In this document: positions 8,539 to 17,481 of the stretch, piece by piece
How the letters are laid out: the number at the start of each line of letters is the position of its first letter
How positions within the stretch are numbered: position 1 is the first letter of the stretch
From: JARDZU01 sp963730285
Lineage (GTDB): Bacteria > Actinomycetota > Acidimicrobiia > Spongiisociales > ZC4RG35
DNA: 64,000 nucleotides
Reading direction: 5' to 3'
Assembly: GCA_963730285.1 (NCBI GenBank)
Contig: CAVSQY010000006.1
Location: 166,588 to 230,587, forward strand
Program-made: the position numbers and the translations under genes
The notes under the pieces: generated by a model
Seen by the model: the letters and a program-made list of their open reading frames with translations, nothing else
The model's database searches: none
Told to the model about the DNA's origin: nothing

Positions 8539-9248
8539 AGGAGGACAAGCCTCTCTCCATCCTGTCGCATCTGGAGGAGCTCCGATGGCGTCTGGTGAAG
8601 ATGGCGATCGCGGTGGCGATCGGCGGCATCATCGCCTTCGTCTTCTCGGACCAGCTGCGCAGTCTTCTGGAGACCCCATTCCACCAGGCCGCACCCAACG
8701 CGCAGCTTCAGACCTTGGCCGCCACCGAGAAGTGGGGCGTTCTGATGCGCATCGGATTGTTCGGCGGCGTCGTGTTGGCAAGCCCGGTGATCCTCTATCA
8801 ACTTTGGGCGTTCATCAATCCCGCCCTCACAACGAAGGAGAAGAATTGGGCGTTTCCGATAGTGGGATCGCTGGTTGTCCTCTTCGTTGGTGGTGTCTTC
8901 TTCGGCTATTGGAGCCTTCCTCGCGGTCTGGCCTTTCTCTTTGGGGTCTTCCAGGACGTCGACAACAACCTTCGTCTGGGTGACTACTACTCGTTTGCCC
9001 TCAGGTACCTTGCGGCCTTCGGTGTCGCATTCCTTTTCCCGGTGTTCCTATTTGCCGCTGCTGCTGCCGGTCTCATCTCTTCCGGTGCCTTGGCGCGAGG
9101 GCGGCGATGGGCGGTCCTGATCATCGTCACCGGTGCGGCCATCATCACCCCATCCGGTGATGCATTCACCCTCATGGTTCTGTCGATTCCCCTCTATCTG
9201 ATGTATGAGGCCACCTATTGGCTGGTGCGTCTCCTTCTCAAAAAGTGA
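8535..9248 (+). CDS. tatC: Twin-arginine translocase core subunit TatC
   Basis: TatC is the multi-spanning receptor for twin-arginine signal peptides. This 237-residue protein begins KPLSILSHLEELRWRL, the conserved cytoplasmic N-terminus, and has about six hydrophobic membrane segments. The start is TTG at 8535, overlapping the tatA stop as TTGA. Order tatA-tatC-helicase next to pafBC is the same as around mycobacterial Rv2092c-Rv2096c. Confidence 0.93.
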   Translation: MKEDKPLSILSHLEELRWRLVKMAIAVAIGGIIAFVFSDQLRSLLETPFHQAAPNAQLQTLAATEKWGVLMRIGLFGGVVLASPVILYQLWAFINPALTTKEKNWAFPIVGSLVVLFVGGVFFGYWSLPRGLAFLFGVFQDVDNNLRLGDYYSFALRYLAAFGVAFLFPVFLFAAAAAGLISSGALARGRRWAVLIIVTGAAIITPSGDAFTLMVLSIPLYLMYEATYWLVRLLLKK

Positions 9249-11791
9249 GGGAGGCACTGGAGGCCTTCTGGTCAAACCTTCCGTTCAAGCCTGACGAGTT
9301 CCAGGTCGACGCGTCGGAGGCCATCGACGACGGTCAGTCGGTTGTGGTCACCGCACCGACCGGCGCAGGCAAGACTCTCATCGCCGAGGCGGCGATCCAC
9401 CTCGCCCTGACTCGTGGGGAGCGCGCCTTCTACACGGCCCCCATAAAGGCGCTGTCCAACCAGAAGTACTCGGATCTGGCTCAGGCCTATGGGGCGAGCC
9501 GTGTGGGGCTGCTCACGGGTGACAACGTCATAAATGGAGACGCCGAGATCGTGGTCATGACCACGGAGGTACTGCGCAACATGATCTATGCCGACAGCAG
9601 CCGCCTCGCCAAGGTCGGCATTGTTGTCCTCGACGAAGTTCACTACCTCCAGGATCGGACGAGGGGCGCCGTGTGGGAAGAAGTGATAATCCACTGCCCT
9701 CAGAGCGTGCAGCTGGTCTGTCTGTCGGCCACGGTGTCCAACAATGAGGAATTCGCCGCATGGGTTCGCGAGCGACGCGGGTCGACCCAATTGATAGCGA
9801 CCGACCACCGACCTGTCCCACTCGAGTCGATGTACATGATTCGCGACCGCATGGGCGCGCAGACCCTGCACCTATTGCCGACGTTCGTCGAGCGCGAGGG
9901 CCGAAGACGTCCCAATCCCAGGATCGAGCACATGCTTGGACTGGAGAGGGGCCGACGACGGAGGTTCAAGAACCCGAACCGGCTCGAAACGGTGGAGAGG
10001 TTGGGCGAGGAGGGGATGCTTCCCGCCATCTTCTTCATCTTCAGCCGGGCCGGATGCGAGGCGGCGGCCAATCGACTAGTGGAGGCGGGTGTTCGTCTCA
10101 CCGGTGCACCCGAGCGAGCCTCGATAAGGGCAATCGCCGAGAGTCGCACCGACCACCTGGGTGATGACGATCTCGAGGTTCTCGGATACGACCGCTGGAT
10201 CGCCGGGTTGGAAGTTGGGGTGGCCGCTCACCACGCCGGGATGGTCCCGGCCTTCAAGGAGGCGGTAGAGGAACTGTTCGCCAGGGGGCTGCTGAGGGTC
10301 GTCTTCGCCACCGAGACACTTGCGTTGGGCATCAACATGCCGGCGCGCACCGTCGTACTCGAGAGTCTCTCGAAGTTCAACGGCGAGACTCATGAGTTGC
10401 TGCGGCCCGGCGACTACACGCAGCTGACCGGGCGAGCGGGGCGCCGAGGGATCGATGTGAAGGGCTATGGGGTCGTGCTCCACTCGCCATTTGTCCGGTT
10501 CCAGAACGTGACAGAGATTGCATCGGTTGGCTCACATCCCCTGCGCTCCAGCTTCAGGCCCACCTACAACATGACTGCCAACCTCGTGGCCAACTACCGG
10601 CGAGACGAGGCGGAGTCACTGCTGGAGGCCTCTCTCGCCGCTTTCCAACGGGAGGGAGATCGGCATGCCGCCGAGTCGACCATCGAAGCTCTCGAGCAGA
10701 CGCTGGAAAGAGAGGAGGCCAGGGCGAAGTGTGAGCACGGCAGCGTCGAGGAGTATCTCGCCCTGATCGAGTCGTCCTATCCCTCCCGCCGTGACGATCG
10801 AATCGCCTCCACCCTGGGGGTCGGCCAGGTCGTGGACATCAAGGGCGGTGCCAAGGACGGGCGATACCTCATCTTGAAACGGGTCGCCCGAAAGTCGTCG
10901 GGAACCGCCTATCTCGCTCTGGCAACGTCGGGAAGAGTCTCGACCATCGGTCATCGCGACGTTGTGTCCGGATCGACAATTGGCGGCGAGGTCGATGTGC
11001 CCATGCCGGTGCGCTCTCGTGATCGGCGCTACATACAGGACCTCGTCCGTTCCCTAAGGAAAGTGCCACCACGAGATTCGTCGAAGGAGAAGAGGCCCCA
11101 CCCGGTTATCGATCACCCAGTGGCACAGTGCCCGGACGCCGCCCAGCACCTGGCTGCCCTTCGGCATGCCATCAAACTGAGACGCAAGCTGGAGCAGCAC
11201 CGCTCGGCGAGGAGGAGCTCCGGGCACGGACTCGTGGAGGAGTTCGAAGCAATAGGTGAATTACTCCAAGAGCTCGAATATATGGACGGATGGGACCTCA
11301 CACCGCGGGGCGAGAGGCTTCGGGCCATCTATAACGAGTCCGATTTGCTTGTTTGCGAGAGCGTCGAACAGGGATGCTTCTACGGGCTTGATCCAGCCGA
11401 GATCGCATCCTTGGCCTCGGTATTCGTATATGAGCCGAGGAGCGACGTGTCATCTGTCGCGGAATGGCCGACGGCGAGGCTGGAGAAGCGATGGTCCGAT
11501 ATCGAAGCTTTGTGGGTTGATCTGGTCGGTAGGGAGCGATCCCACAGGCTGAGCCCGACGCGAAGGCCCGATCCCGGCTTCGCTGTGCTTGCGCACCTAT
11601 GGGCGTCCGGGATGGAGTTCGACGACCTGCCAACACGAGGCATGGCACCAGGTGATTTCGTGCGAGTGTCGAGACAACTCGTCGACCTGTTGCGGCAGCT
11701 GCGTGAGGCCGCACCGGGTATCGGGTCGGACGCCTCCGCGGCACTGCGGGCCGTTGATCGCGGAGTCGTTGCCGCCCAGGGCGTCGGCTGA
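9245..11791 (+). CDS. helY: HelY-like Ski2/Mtr4-family DEVH RNA helicase
   Basis: This ATP-dependent superfamily 2 helicase (848 residues) has motif I APTGAGKT, motif II DEVH, motif III SAT and motif VI QLTGRAGRRG in order, followed by a DSHCT-like C-terminal region (SVFVYEPRSDVSSVAEWP). I chose the GTG at 9245, which overlaps the tatC stop as GTGA; a TTG at 9218 would add nine residues inside tatC. RNA processing or turnover is the likely role, from relatives. The substrate is unknown. Confidence 0.88.
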   Translation: MREALEAFWSNLPFKPDEFQVDASEAIDDGQSVVVTAPTGAGKTLIAEAAIHLALTRGERAFYTAPIKALSNQKYSDLAQAYGASRVGLLTGDNVINGDAEIVVMTTEVLRNMIYADSSRLAKVGIVVLDEVHYLQDRTRGAVWEEVIIHCPQSVQLVCLSATVSNNEEFAAWVRERRGSTQLIATDHRPVPLESMYMIRDRMGAQTLHLLPTFVEREGRRRPNPRIEHMLGLERGRRRRFKNPNRLETVERLGEEGMLPAIFFIFSRAGCEAAANRLVEAGVRLTGAPERASIRAIAESRTDHLGDDDLEVLGYDRWIAGLEVGVAAHHAGMVPAFKEAVEELFARGLLRVVFATETLALGINMPARTVVLESLSKFNGETHELLRPGDYTQLTGRAGRRGIDVKGYGVVLHSPFVRFQNVTEIASVGSHPLRSSFRPTYNMTANLVANYRRDEAESLLEASLAAFQREGDRHAAESTIEALEQTLEREEARAKCEHGSVEEYLALIESSYPSRRDDRIASTLGVGQVVDIKGGAKDGRYLILKRVARKSSGTAYLALATSGRVSTIGHRDVVSGSTIGGEVDVPMPVRSRDRRYIQDLVRSLRKVPPRDSSKEKRPHPVIDHPVAQCPDAAQHLAALRHAIKLRRKLEQHRSARRSSGHGLVEEFEAIGELLQELEYMDGWDLTPRGERLRAIYNESDLLVCESVEQGCFYGLDPAEIASLASVFVYEPRSDVSSVAEWPTARLEKRWSDIEALWVDLVGRERSHRLSPTRRPDPGFAVLAHLWASGMEFDDLPTRGMAPGDFVRVSRQLVDLLRQLREAAPGIGSDASAALRAVDRGVVAAQGVG

Positions 11792-12676
11792 TGCCGAAGT
11801 GGTTGGTGGCGGTGAACCGCGCGGCCGGAGCCCGATCGGTGGAACCCTCCAGGGTGGCATCCCTACTCGCGCGACCGCGGGGTCGACGCATCGTTGAAGG
11901 TTCCGACGTCGATCGAGGAGATGAAGTCGGTTCTCATCCGAGCCGCGAAGGATGGTTTCACCCACTTCGCCGTGGCCGGTGGAGATGGCACCATGAACCT
12001 CCTTGCCAATGTCCTGATGCCGCTGAAGATGGGTCTCAGGCCAGTTGTATCTGTCCTCCCGGTGGGGACCGGGTGTGATCTGCTCCGGACCTTTGGGCTG
12101 CCCCAGGATCTGGAGGGAGCGGTGGGCCACCTCGGAGGCTCAGACACCTACACCATTGACGTTGCCACGCTGGAGGGAGCCTGGGGTCTTCGGTACTTTG
12201 TCAACGTGGCGCAGGCAGGCGTCGGCGCAGCGGCCGCGGAGACGGCTGCTCATCTGTCGCGTCGGCTCGGTGCTGCCAGGTATCCAATCGCATTCGGCGT
12301 GAGACTGCCGCGATTCCCTCGGGCAAATGTCAGGCTCACAACCGAAAAGCGCGTGGTCGAGTCGCAGGCGCTTGCGGTGATAATGGCCAACGCCCAATTC
12401 TTCGCCGGTGGCTGGAACGTAGCACCGAAGGCCACGTTGGTGGACGGCGTGTTGGACATTCAGATCATCGACGCCCGAAAGTCCCAGGCGCCCGGCCTGG
12501 TTCCCAAAGTGATCAAAGGGACGCATCTGCGCGATCCTTCGGTGAGGCGCCTGGTGGCTGCGGAGTTTCACCTCGTCACAGAGCCAGAGTGGCCAGTCGA
12601 GTGTGATGGGGACCTGATAGGGAATACGTCAGTGAGCGGTCGGGTTGTGCCGGCCGCGCTCATGCTGAAGATCTGA
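11791..12676 (+). CDS. Diacylglycerol/sphingosine kinase-family lipid kinase, apparent one-base frameshift
   Basis: The body (from 11894) has the catalytic GGDGTMN, the PVGTGCDLLRTFGLP nucleotide-binding segment and a C-terminal beta domain of the diacylglycerol kinase family. The N-terminal family segment KWLVAVNRAAG is in another frame, beginning at the ATG 11791 that overlaps the helY stop. Reading SRVASLL in the first frame joins naturally to RDRGVDASLKVPTS in the second if one extra base near 11869 is removed. It is either a disrupted gene or a sequencing error. If intact it would be about 295 residues. YegS-type or DagK-like lipid phosphorylation is the expected activity. Confidence 0.8.
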
Positions 12677-12688
12677 GCGCATAGGACT

Positions 12689-12694
12689 TATACT
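12689..12694 (+). promoter_or_regulatory. -10 hexamer TATACT for the DUF4193 gene
   Basis: TATACT is the best -10 match in this part of the window and lies 33 bases before the ATG at 12728, leaving a short leader. No clear TTGACA-like -35 was found. Confidence 0.5.
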
Positions 12695-12727
12695 CCCGCG
12701 CCCTCAGCGCCATACAACGAGTGGAAA

Positions 12728-13198
12728 ATGGTAAAGCAAAAATCTGAAGAGTTGATAGAGGACAAGGATGTCGAAGTCGTCGAAGATGACGACGAGGCCG
12801 ACGTCAACCTCGAAGAAATGGATATCGAAGAGGAAATCGACGACCCCGCTCTGATCGATGAGGACTTCGATGACGAGGGCGGCGATGAGGAGGAAGACGT
12901 CGTCGAAGAGGGTTTTGAGGACGACGACGACGACGGGGAGCAGGACGAGGAGACGACCGAAGCCCTGGAAGAGCTCGAGACCGAAGAGCTCCAACTCCTC
13001 GACGAGGAAGCAAGCGATGCCCTCTTGGTGGACGAAGTGGAGGAATTGCGCGCCATCCGCCGCGAGGAACTCACCATGAATGTGGAAGCACAACTGCCGA
13101 GGTCGGACGAGTTCGTGTGCCAATCATGTTTCATGGTCAAGCGGACCAGTCAGTTGGCAAATCGCAAGAAGATGCTGTGCGCAGACTGTGCCTACTGA
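12728..13198 (+). CDS. DUF4193 acidic zinc-ribbon protein
   Basis: This 156-residue actinobacterial protein of unknown function is extremely acidic over residues 15-80 (runs of Asp/Glu). It ends in a zinc ribbon with CQSC, then VKRTSQLANRKK, then CADCAY, which is the DUF4193 signature. The acidic section is longer than I expect for the family. The last bases overlap the GTG start of the glycosyltransferase, so the two genes are coupled. A nucleic-acid or RNA-polymerase-associated role has been guessed for such proteins, but nothing here proves it. Confidence 0.85.
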   Translation: MVKQKSEELIEDKDVEVVEDDDEADVNLEEMDIEEEIDDPALIDEDFDDEGGDEEEDVVEEGFEDDDDDGEQDEETTEALEELETEELQLLDEEASDALLVDEVEELRAIRREELTMNVEAQLPRSDEFVCQSCFMVKRTSQLANRKKMLCADCAY

Positions 13199-13922
13199 TC
13201 GGGTAATCGTTGTTGTACCCACCTACAACGAGAGGGAGAACCTCTCGCACATGGCAGCCGCGGTCACTCATCAGGGATATCGCCTCCTTGTCGTAGATGA
13301 CTCGTCGCCGGACGGCACGGGCGAGCTTGCTGCGAGGTTGGCTGCCACGGATCCAAGAGTGTCGGTCCTGGTGAGACCAAAGAAGGAAGGTCTCGGGCCG
13401 GCATATGTGGCTGGCTTCGACCGCGCCCTCGCCGACGGCGGGGACGTGATAGTGGAGATGGATGCAGACTTCTCCCACGATCCCAAAGACCTTCCGAGGC
13501 TGGTGCGCGCGGTCGAAGCGGGAGCCGACCTTGCCATTGGATCCCGCTACGTGCCTGGCGGCGAAACACCGGATTGGCCCCTCTCGAGGCGTCTCATCTC
13601 CAGGGGCGGAAACCTCTATGCCCGGCTGATGTTGGGGATTCCGATCCACGACGCCACGGCGGGATTCAGGGCGTTTCGCAGCGAGTCTCTGAGCCGCCTT
13701 CCCTACGGCCAGGCACAAGCGTCCGGATATGCATTCCAGGTCGAGATGGCGTGGAGGGCCCATCAACTGGGGCTCGACGTCGTCGAGGTGCCGATCAGCT
13801 TTCGCGATCGGACGCGGGGGACTTCCAAGATGGGGACCGGAATCGTGCTCGAAGCGATGAAGCTGGTCACCATCTGGGGGCTCACACGGCTGGGACAGGC
13901 GGTCATGTTTTGGAAGCGATGA
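13188..13922 (+). CDS. Polyprenol-phosphate mannosyl/glycosyltransferase (GT2, Ppm1/DPM1 type)
   Basis: This enzyme probably transfers mannose or another sugar from a nucleotide sugar to polyprenyl phosphate for periplasmic glycosylation. The 244-residue GT2 domain shows VVVPTYNERENL, VVDDSSPDGT, the metal-binding DAD in VEMDADFSHDP, and SRYVPGG. I place the start at GTG 13188, which precedes VPTDRVIVVVPTYNE and overlaps the DUF4193 gene; the open frame begins earlier, but that part only shadows DUF4193. No C-terminal membrane domain is present, so it resembles the free-standing catalytic domain. Confidence 0.87.
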   Translation: MPTDRVIVVVPTYNERENLSHMAAAVTHQGYRLLVVDDSSPDGTGELAARLAATDPRVSVLVRPKKEGLGPAYVAGFDRALADGGDVIVEMDADFSHDPKDLPRLVRAVEAGADLAIGSRYVPGGETPDWPLSRRLISRGGNLYARLMLGIPIHDATAGFRAFRSESLSRLPYGQAQASGYAFQVEMAWRAHQLGLDVVEVPISFRDRTRGTSKMGTGIVLEAMKLVTIWGLTRLGQAVMFWKR

Positions 13923-14395
13923 CGGTGACAGCTCGGCCGGCCGGGCCGGGCGATGTCGACTCGCTCGTGAGGTTGTATCGCTTGTTGGAGCTGGAGATGA
14001 CCGATCTCCATCCCATGTGGCCGTTGGCCGACGGCCTCGCCGAGCCGGTCGTGTCCTCCTTCACGGCGATCTTGGAGAACCCGAGCGCCCTCCTGGTGAT
14101 CGGCGAGATCGATGGTTATCCGCTCGGGCTTCTATTGGCCGTGATCGAAGGGATCCTTCCACAGGCAGCCGGTGAGAGGGTGGGGTCGATTCGTCTCGTG
14201 TTCGTGGAGAAGGAAGCGAGGGAGGTCGCCCTCGGAGAGACGATGCGTGACCTGGCGATGGATTGGTTGCGACAAAAGGGGATCCGGAAATTCGACGCGC
14301 ATGTCCTCCCCGGTCATCGGCTGGCCAAGAATTTCTTCGAGGCAGGTGGCTTTTCTGCTCGTTCGATAGTCATGTTTCACGACGATGAGCGTTGA
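13919..14395 (+). CDS. GNAT-family N-acetyltransferase
   Basis: The 158-residue protein has the GNAT layout: an N-terminal TARPAGPGDVDSLVRLYRLLE segment, a central strand IRLVFVEKEAREVALGETMRDLAMDWLRQKG (the acetyl-CoA binding region, with a degenerate RxxGxG), and a C-terminal AKNFFEAGGFSARSIVM. The substrate is unknown. The ATG overlaps the stop of the glycosyltransferase (ATGA) and the 3' end overlaps the next gene by 11 bases, so it belongs to the same operon. Confidence 0.8.
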   Translation: MTVTARPAGPGDVDSLVRLYRLLELEMTDLHPMWPLADGLAEPVVSSFTAILENPSALLVIGEIDGYPLGLLLAVIEGILPQAAGERVGSIRLVFVEKEAREVALGETMRDLAMDWLRQKGIRKFDAHVLPGHRLAKNFFEAGGFSARSIVMFHDDER

Positions 14396-14792
14396 CGCTC
14401 CGATGCTGGTTGGTGTCGGTGCCGTCCTCGTGGAAGATGGCGGTCTTCTCCTCGTCCGCAGGCGGAACGAGCCGGGCAAGGGGCTCTGGGCGGTTCCGGG
14501 CGGCAAGGTTCGGGTCGGGGAGACGTTGGTTGCTGCTGCAGAACGCGAAGTCATGGAGGAGACCGGTCTCCAGGTGGCGATTGGAGACGTGATCTGGGTT
14601 GGCCAGCACATATCAGAGCACGGCCACATCGTGCTCATCGACTTCGCCGCCTCGGTCCAGAGTGGCACTCTCCTTGCTGGCGACGACGCAATGGAGGCCG
14701 AATGGGTGCCCCTTCAAGAGGCCAAGATGAGGCCGCTGACGTCGACCATGTACGAACTGGTCGATCTGCTTCTGAACGGATTCGCCCCGTAG
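14385..14792 (+). CDS. Nudix hydrolase
   Basis: The Nudix box is complete, running from GGKVRVGET through REVMEETG (GX5EX7REUXEEXGU pattern) in a 135-residue protein. Relatives cleave nucleoside diphosphates linked to other groups, for example oxidised dNTPs or ADP-ribose. The short length and N-terminal GVGAVLVEDGGLLLVRRRNE suggest a MutT- or NrtR-like housekeeping enzyme, but the substrate cannot be read from the sequence. It starts inside the GNAT gene. Confidence 0.85.
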   Translation: MSVDAPMLVGVGAVLVEDGGLLLVRRRNEPGKGLWAVPGGKVRVGETLVAAAEREVMEETGLQVAIGDVIWVGQHISEHGHIVLIDFAASVQSGTLLAGDDAMEAEWVPLQEAKMRPLTSTMYELVDLLLNGFAP

Positions 14793-14795
14793 AGT
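14790..14795 (+). promoter_or_regulatory. Possible -10 hexamer TAGAGT for the M20 gene
   Basis: TAGAGT, which includes the stop codon of the Nudix gene, ends seven bases before the ATG at 14803. It would give a leaderless transcript if that ATG is used instead of the GTG at 14794. Confidence 0.3.
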
Positions 14796-16131
14796 GAACG
14801 TAATGAGTCAGGAAGTGGTGGAGCTCCTCCAGACGCTCATACGTAACGCGTGCGTCAACGATGGTACACCTGGGAGTGGGCAGGAATCGCGGTCGGTGGC
14901 CACGATCAGGGAGTATCTGGGGGTGGATGGGGAGATCTTCGAGCCTGTTGCCGGCAGACAGTCCGTGGTCTATCGGGTCGAGGGGACCGACCAGAGCGCG
15001 CCGTCGCTGGCCCTGGTACCCCATTTGGATGTGGTTCCGGTCGACCCGGCCGGCTGGTCGGTAGATCCATTTTCGGCCGAGGAGGTCGATGGGATGGTCT
15101 ATGGGCGTGGTGCAGTCGACATGCTCAATGTGACTGCGGCCATGACGGTCGCTGCGGCGCCCTACATCAGAGGAGACCTCGCTCCGCGAGGAGATTTGGT
15201 GTTTTGCGCGGTGGCCGACGAGGAAGCGGGCGGGAGACTGGGGGCGATGCCCCTGGTGAGGGACAGATGGGACCTGGTTGGCTCGGACTATCTGCTGACC
15301 GAGGTGGCCTACCCGGCCTTTGACGCCAGGGATGGGCGCGCCGTTCCGGTCTCGGTGGGCGAGAAGGGTGCGTATTGGTCGATCCTGGAGACCCAGGGCT
15401 CGCCCTCACATGGTTCGGCTCCCTATGGCACGGACAATGCGCTGGAAAAACTGATCGCTGCGTTGGCAGGTGTCATCGAATCGCCCTCACCGGCGGCGAT
15501 AACCGAGGACTGGGTTGCCTTTGTGGGGAATTTGAACCTCGACTCGGACACCGAGAAGGACCTCATCGACATTGATCAACTCGACGCCGCCATAGACCGA
15601 CTCGCAGCCACCGACCCCACCCTCGCCCGATACATCCATGCAGCCACCCACCTCACGATCGCGACCAATGTGCTCAGTGGGGGAACGAAGACGAATGTGG
15701 TAGCCGCCCGCGCCCGGGCGGAGTTGGACATTCGCGGCGTCCCGGGTATGGATCGGGAGTTTGTCGACTCACATCTGCGAAAGGCGATGGGGAGCGGATC
15801 CGACCAGGTTGACATCACACCGGTCATGGATGGCGAGTCCACCGTGTCCGAAGTGGGCAGTCTCCTCTGGAGGGTGATCGGAGATTCGATCGAGCGCCTC
15901 GAAGGTCATCGCAATCTGGTTCCGACACTGATGACCGTGGCCACCGACGCGCGGTTCTGGAGGTCCAAGGGCACCGTGGCGTACGGCGTGGGCCTGTTCG
16001 ACGACCGCATGTCGTTCGCCGAGATGCTGTCCCTCTTCCACGGGCACGACGAGCGGGTCTCGGTCGAATCTGTCCGTCGCACCACGGACCTCTACGTCGA
16101 GATCCTGGAGCGCTTTCTCCAGACCTCATGA
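14794..16131 (+). CDS. M20-family metallopeptidase/deacylase
   Basis: This zinc-dependent amidohydrolase (445 residues) has metal-binding motifs HLDVVPV, GRGAVDM and ADEEAGGRLG in the catalytic domain, with an inserted dimerisation domain. It is of the carboxypeptidase/succinyl-diaminopimelate desuccinylase/ArgE superfamily. Substrate cannot be assigned; candidates are dipeptides or N-acyl amino acids. The start is GTG 14794 or ATG 14803. The stop overlaps the ATG of the HAD gene. Confidence 0.85.
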   Translation: MNVMSQEVVELLQTLIRNACVNDGTPGSGQESRSVATIREYLGVDGEIFEPVAGRQSVVYRVEGTDQSAPSLALVPHLDVVPVDPAGWSVDPFSAEEVDGMVYGRGAVDMLNVTAAMTVAAAPYIRGDLAPRGDLVFCAVADEEAGGRLGAMPLVRDRWDLVGSDYLLTEVAYPAFDARDGRAVPVSVGEKGAYWSILETQGSPSHGSAPYGTDNALEKLIAALAGVIESPSPAAITEDWVAFVGNLNLDSDTEKDLIDIDQLDAAIDRLAATDPTLARYIHAATHLTIATNVLSGGTKTNVVAARARAELDIRGVPGMDREFVDSHLRKAMGSGSDQVDITPVMDGESTVSEVGSLLWRVIGDSIERLEGHRNLVPTLMTVATDARFWRSKGTVAYGVGLFDDRMSFAEMLSLFHGHDERVSVESVRRTTDLYVEILERFLQTS

Positions 16132-16877
16132 ACGTCATCTGCGACATCGATGGGGTCCTCTATCGGGGGGACCAGCTGATCGACGGCTCCGATTCTGCTC
16201 TGCGTCGCCTGATCGACGAAGGGGTCAACGTGCTGTTCGCCACCAACAACAGCACGCGATCTCCATCGTCCATCAGTCACAAGATCGTCACGATCACCGG
16301 CGTTGAGATATCGCCGGAGCGAATTGTCACGTCGTCTCAGGCCGCCGTCCGGCTGTTGGGCGAGGACAAGGGACCGGTGATGGTCCTCGGATCCGAGGGC
16401 ATCCATGCAGCTCTGAAGGAAGCGGGCATTGGTGTCACTGAAGAGCCTGGCGAGGCGACCGCGCTGTTGGTCGGCCTCGACTGGGATCTCAATTACGAGC
16501 GACTCGCCCGTGGAGCGGACGCGGTCAGGGCGGGGGCCCGGTTCATTGCCACCAACACCGATCCGACGTATCCGGTCGCCGCGGGCCTGCTCCCCGGGGG
16601 CGGGGCCGTAGTGGCAGCCGTGCAGGCAACCACCGGCGTGTCACCTGAAGTGGCAGGCAAGCCTCACTCGGCCATTAGAGGGCTTCTCAGGGAGAAGGGC
16701 GCGGGGAGTGCATGGGTGATCGGGGACCGTCTCGACACCGACATAGCACTTGCCCATGCCGAGCCCGATTGGTCTTCCATCCTCGTCCTCACCGGTGTCA
16801 CCGAGAGTGGGGAGGGGTCGGGCGCCGATCACGTCGTGGGCGACCTGGCAGAAGCGGTCGAGTTCATTCTCGGGTGA
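16128..16877 (+). CDS. HAD-IIA family sugar-phosphate phosphatase (NagD-like)
   Basis: The 249-residue protein has the nucleophile motif DIDGVLYRG at its N-terminus, the FATNNSTRSP motif II, and a late GDRLDTDIALA motif, the arrangement of HAD-IIA (NagD/PGP-type) phosphatases. Mycobacterial Rv1692, a glycerol-3-phosphate phosphatase, lies in the same place upstream of tlyA. A similar role in glycerol-phosphate or housecleaning metabolism is therefore plausible. The ATG overlaps the M20 stop. Confidence 0.88.
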   Translation: MNVICDIDGVLYRGDQLIDGSDSALRRLIDEGVNVLFATNNSTRSPSSISHKIVTITGVEISPERIVTSSQAAVRLLGEDKGPVMVLGSEGIHAALKEAGIGVTEEPGEATALLVGLDWDLNYERLARGADAVRAGARFIATNTDPTYPVAAGLLPGGGAVVAAVQATTGVSPEVAGKPHSAIRGLLREKGAGSAWVIGDRLDTDIALAHAEPDWSSILVLTGVTESGEGSGADHVVGDLAEAVEFILG

Positions 16878-16891
16878 GAGAGTCTACGGGC

Positions 16892-16897
16892 CATACT
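16892..16897 (+). promoter_or_regulatory. -10 hexamer CATACT of a probable leaderless transcript
   Basis: CATACT ends seven bases before the GTG at 16905. The spacing is that of the leaderless promoters seen elsewhere in the window. Confidence 0.4.
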
Positions 16898-16904
16898 TGA
16901 GAGG

Positions 16905-17306
16905 GTGACCATGCGAAATGTTCTCGGTGGTGAGCTCGAGCCCTGTGGGGTCGACCCCATGACCGGGTTCTTCCGTGATGGGAGCTGCAACACCGGAGAC
17001 TCCGATATCGGCAGCCATACCATCTGCGCATTCATGACAGCCGAGTTCCTCGAGCACCAACGGAACATCGGGAACGATCTCATCGAGCCGATGCCAGAGT
17101 TCCGTTTCCCCGGCCTGGTTCCTGGCGATCGCTGGTGTGTGACGGCCGCAAACTGGCTCAGGGCCCACCTGGATGGCATGGCCGCTCCGGTCGTGCTCGC
17201 TTCGACGCACGAGCAGGTGATCGAATGGGTTCCCCTCGAGATCCTGAGCGAGTATGCAGTGGATGTGCCCCCGGATGCCGGGGGCCTCGACGGAGACATG
17301 GTCTGA
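16905..17306 (+). CDS. DUF2237 family protein
   Basis: This 133-residue protein has the DUF2237 pattern: NVLGGELEPCGVDPMTGFFRDGSCNT, then HTICAFMTAEFL, then a DRWCVTAANWLRA segment. The family is widespread and uncharacterised, with conserved Cys residues that suggest metal binding. The start is GTG 16905 (seven bases after a -10 hexamer) or ATG 16911. It stands as its own short unit between the HAD gene and the tlyA cluster. Confidence 0.8.
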   Translation: MTMRNVLGGELEPCGVDPMTGFFRDGSCNTGDSDIGSHTICAFMTAEFLEHQRNIGNDLIEPMPEFRFPGLVPGDRWCVTAANWLRAHLDGMAAPVVLASTHEQVIEWVPLEILSEYAVDVPPDAGGLDGDMV

Positions 17307-17323
17307 TGGCGACGACCCCAGGC

Positions 17324-17329
17324 GATAAT
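17324..17329 (+). promoter_or_regulatory. -10 hexamer GATAAT for the tlyA-nadK-recN unit
   Basis: GATAAT ends eight bases before the ATG at 17338. The next three genes follow without gaps, so it probably drives the whole tlyA-nadK-recN unit. Confidence 0.5.
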
Positions 17330-17337
17330 CACACCTC

Positions 17338-17481
17338 ATGAATCTCACTCAGGATCAAATAGACCGGCTCGAGGCGGCCCTGGAGAAGCTGGAGGAGCTT
17401 GACCCGGCTCAAATCCCCGAACCAGCGGCAGAGCTGGCGAATCTCCTCGCAATCATCCTCGAAGAGACGGAGTCGTCCTGA
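17338..17481 (+). CDS. Conserved-position small protein upstream of tlyA (47 residues)
   Basis: The protein is short, acidic and helical (DQIDRLEAALEKLEELDP, then PAAELANLLAIILEE). M. tuberculosis has a small uncharacterised gene (Rv1693) in the same place between the HAD phosphatase and tlyA, so this position is conserved even though I cannot align the proteins here. It is preceded by GATAAT eight bases upstream, and its stop TGA is overlapped by the tlyA start codon. No function can be given. Confidence 0.7.
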   Translation: MNLTQDQIDRLEAALEKLEELDPAQIPEPAAELANLLAIILEETESS

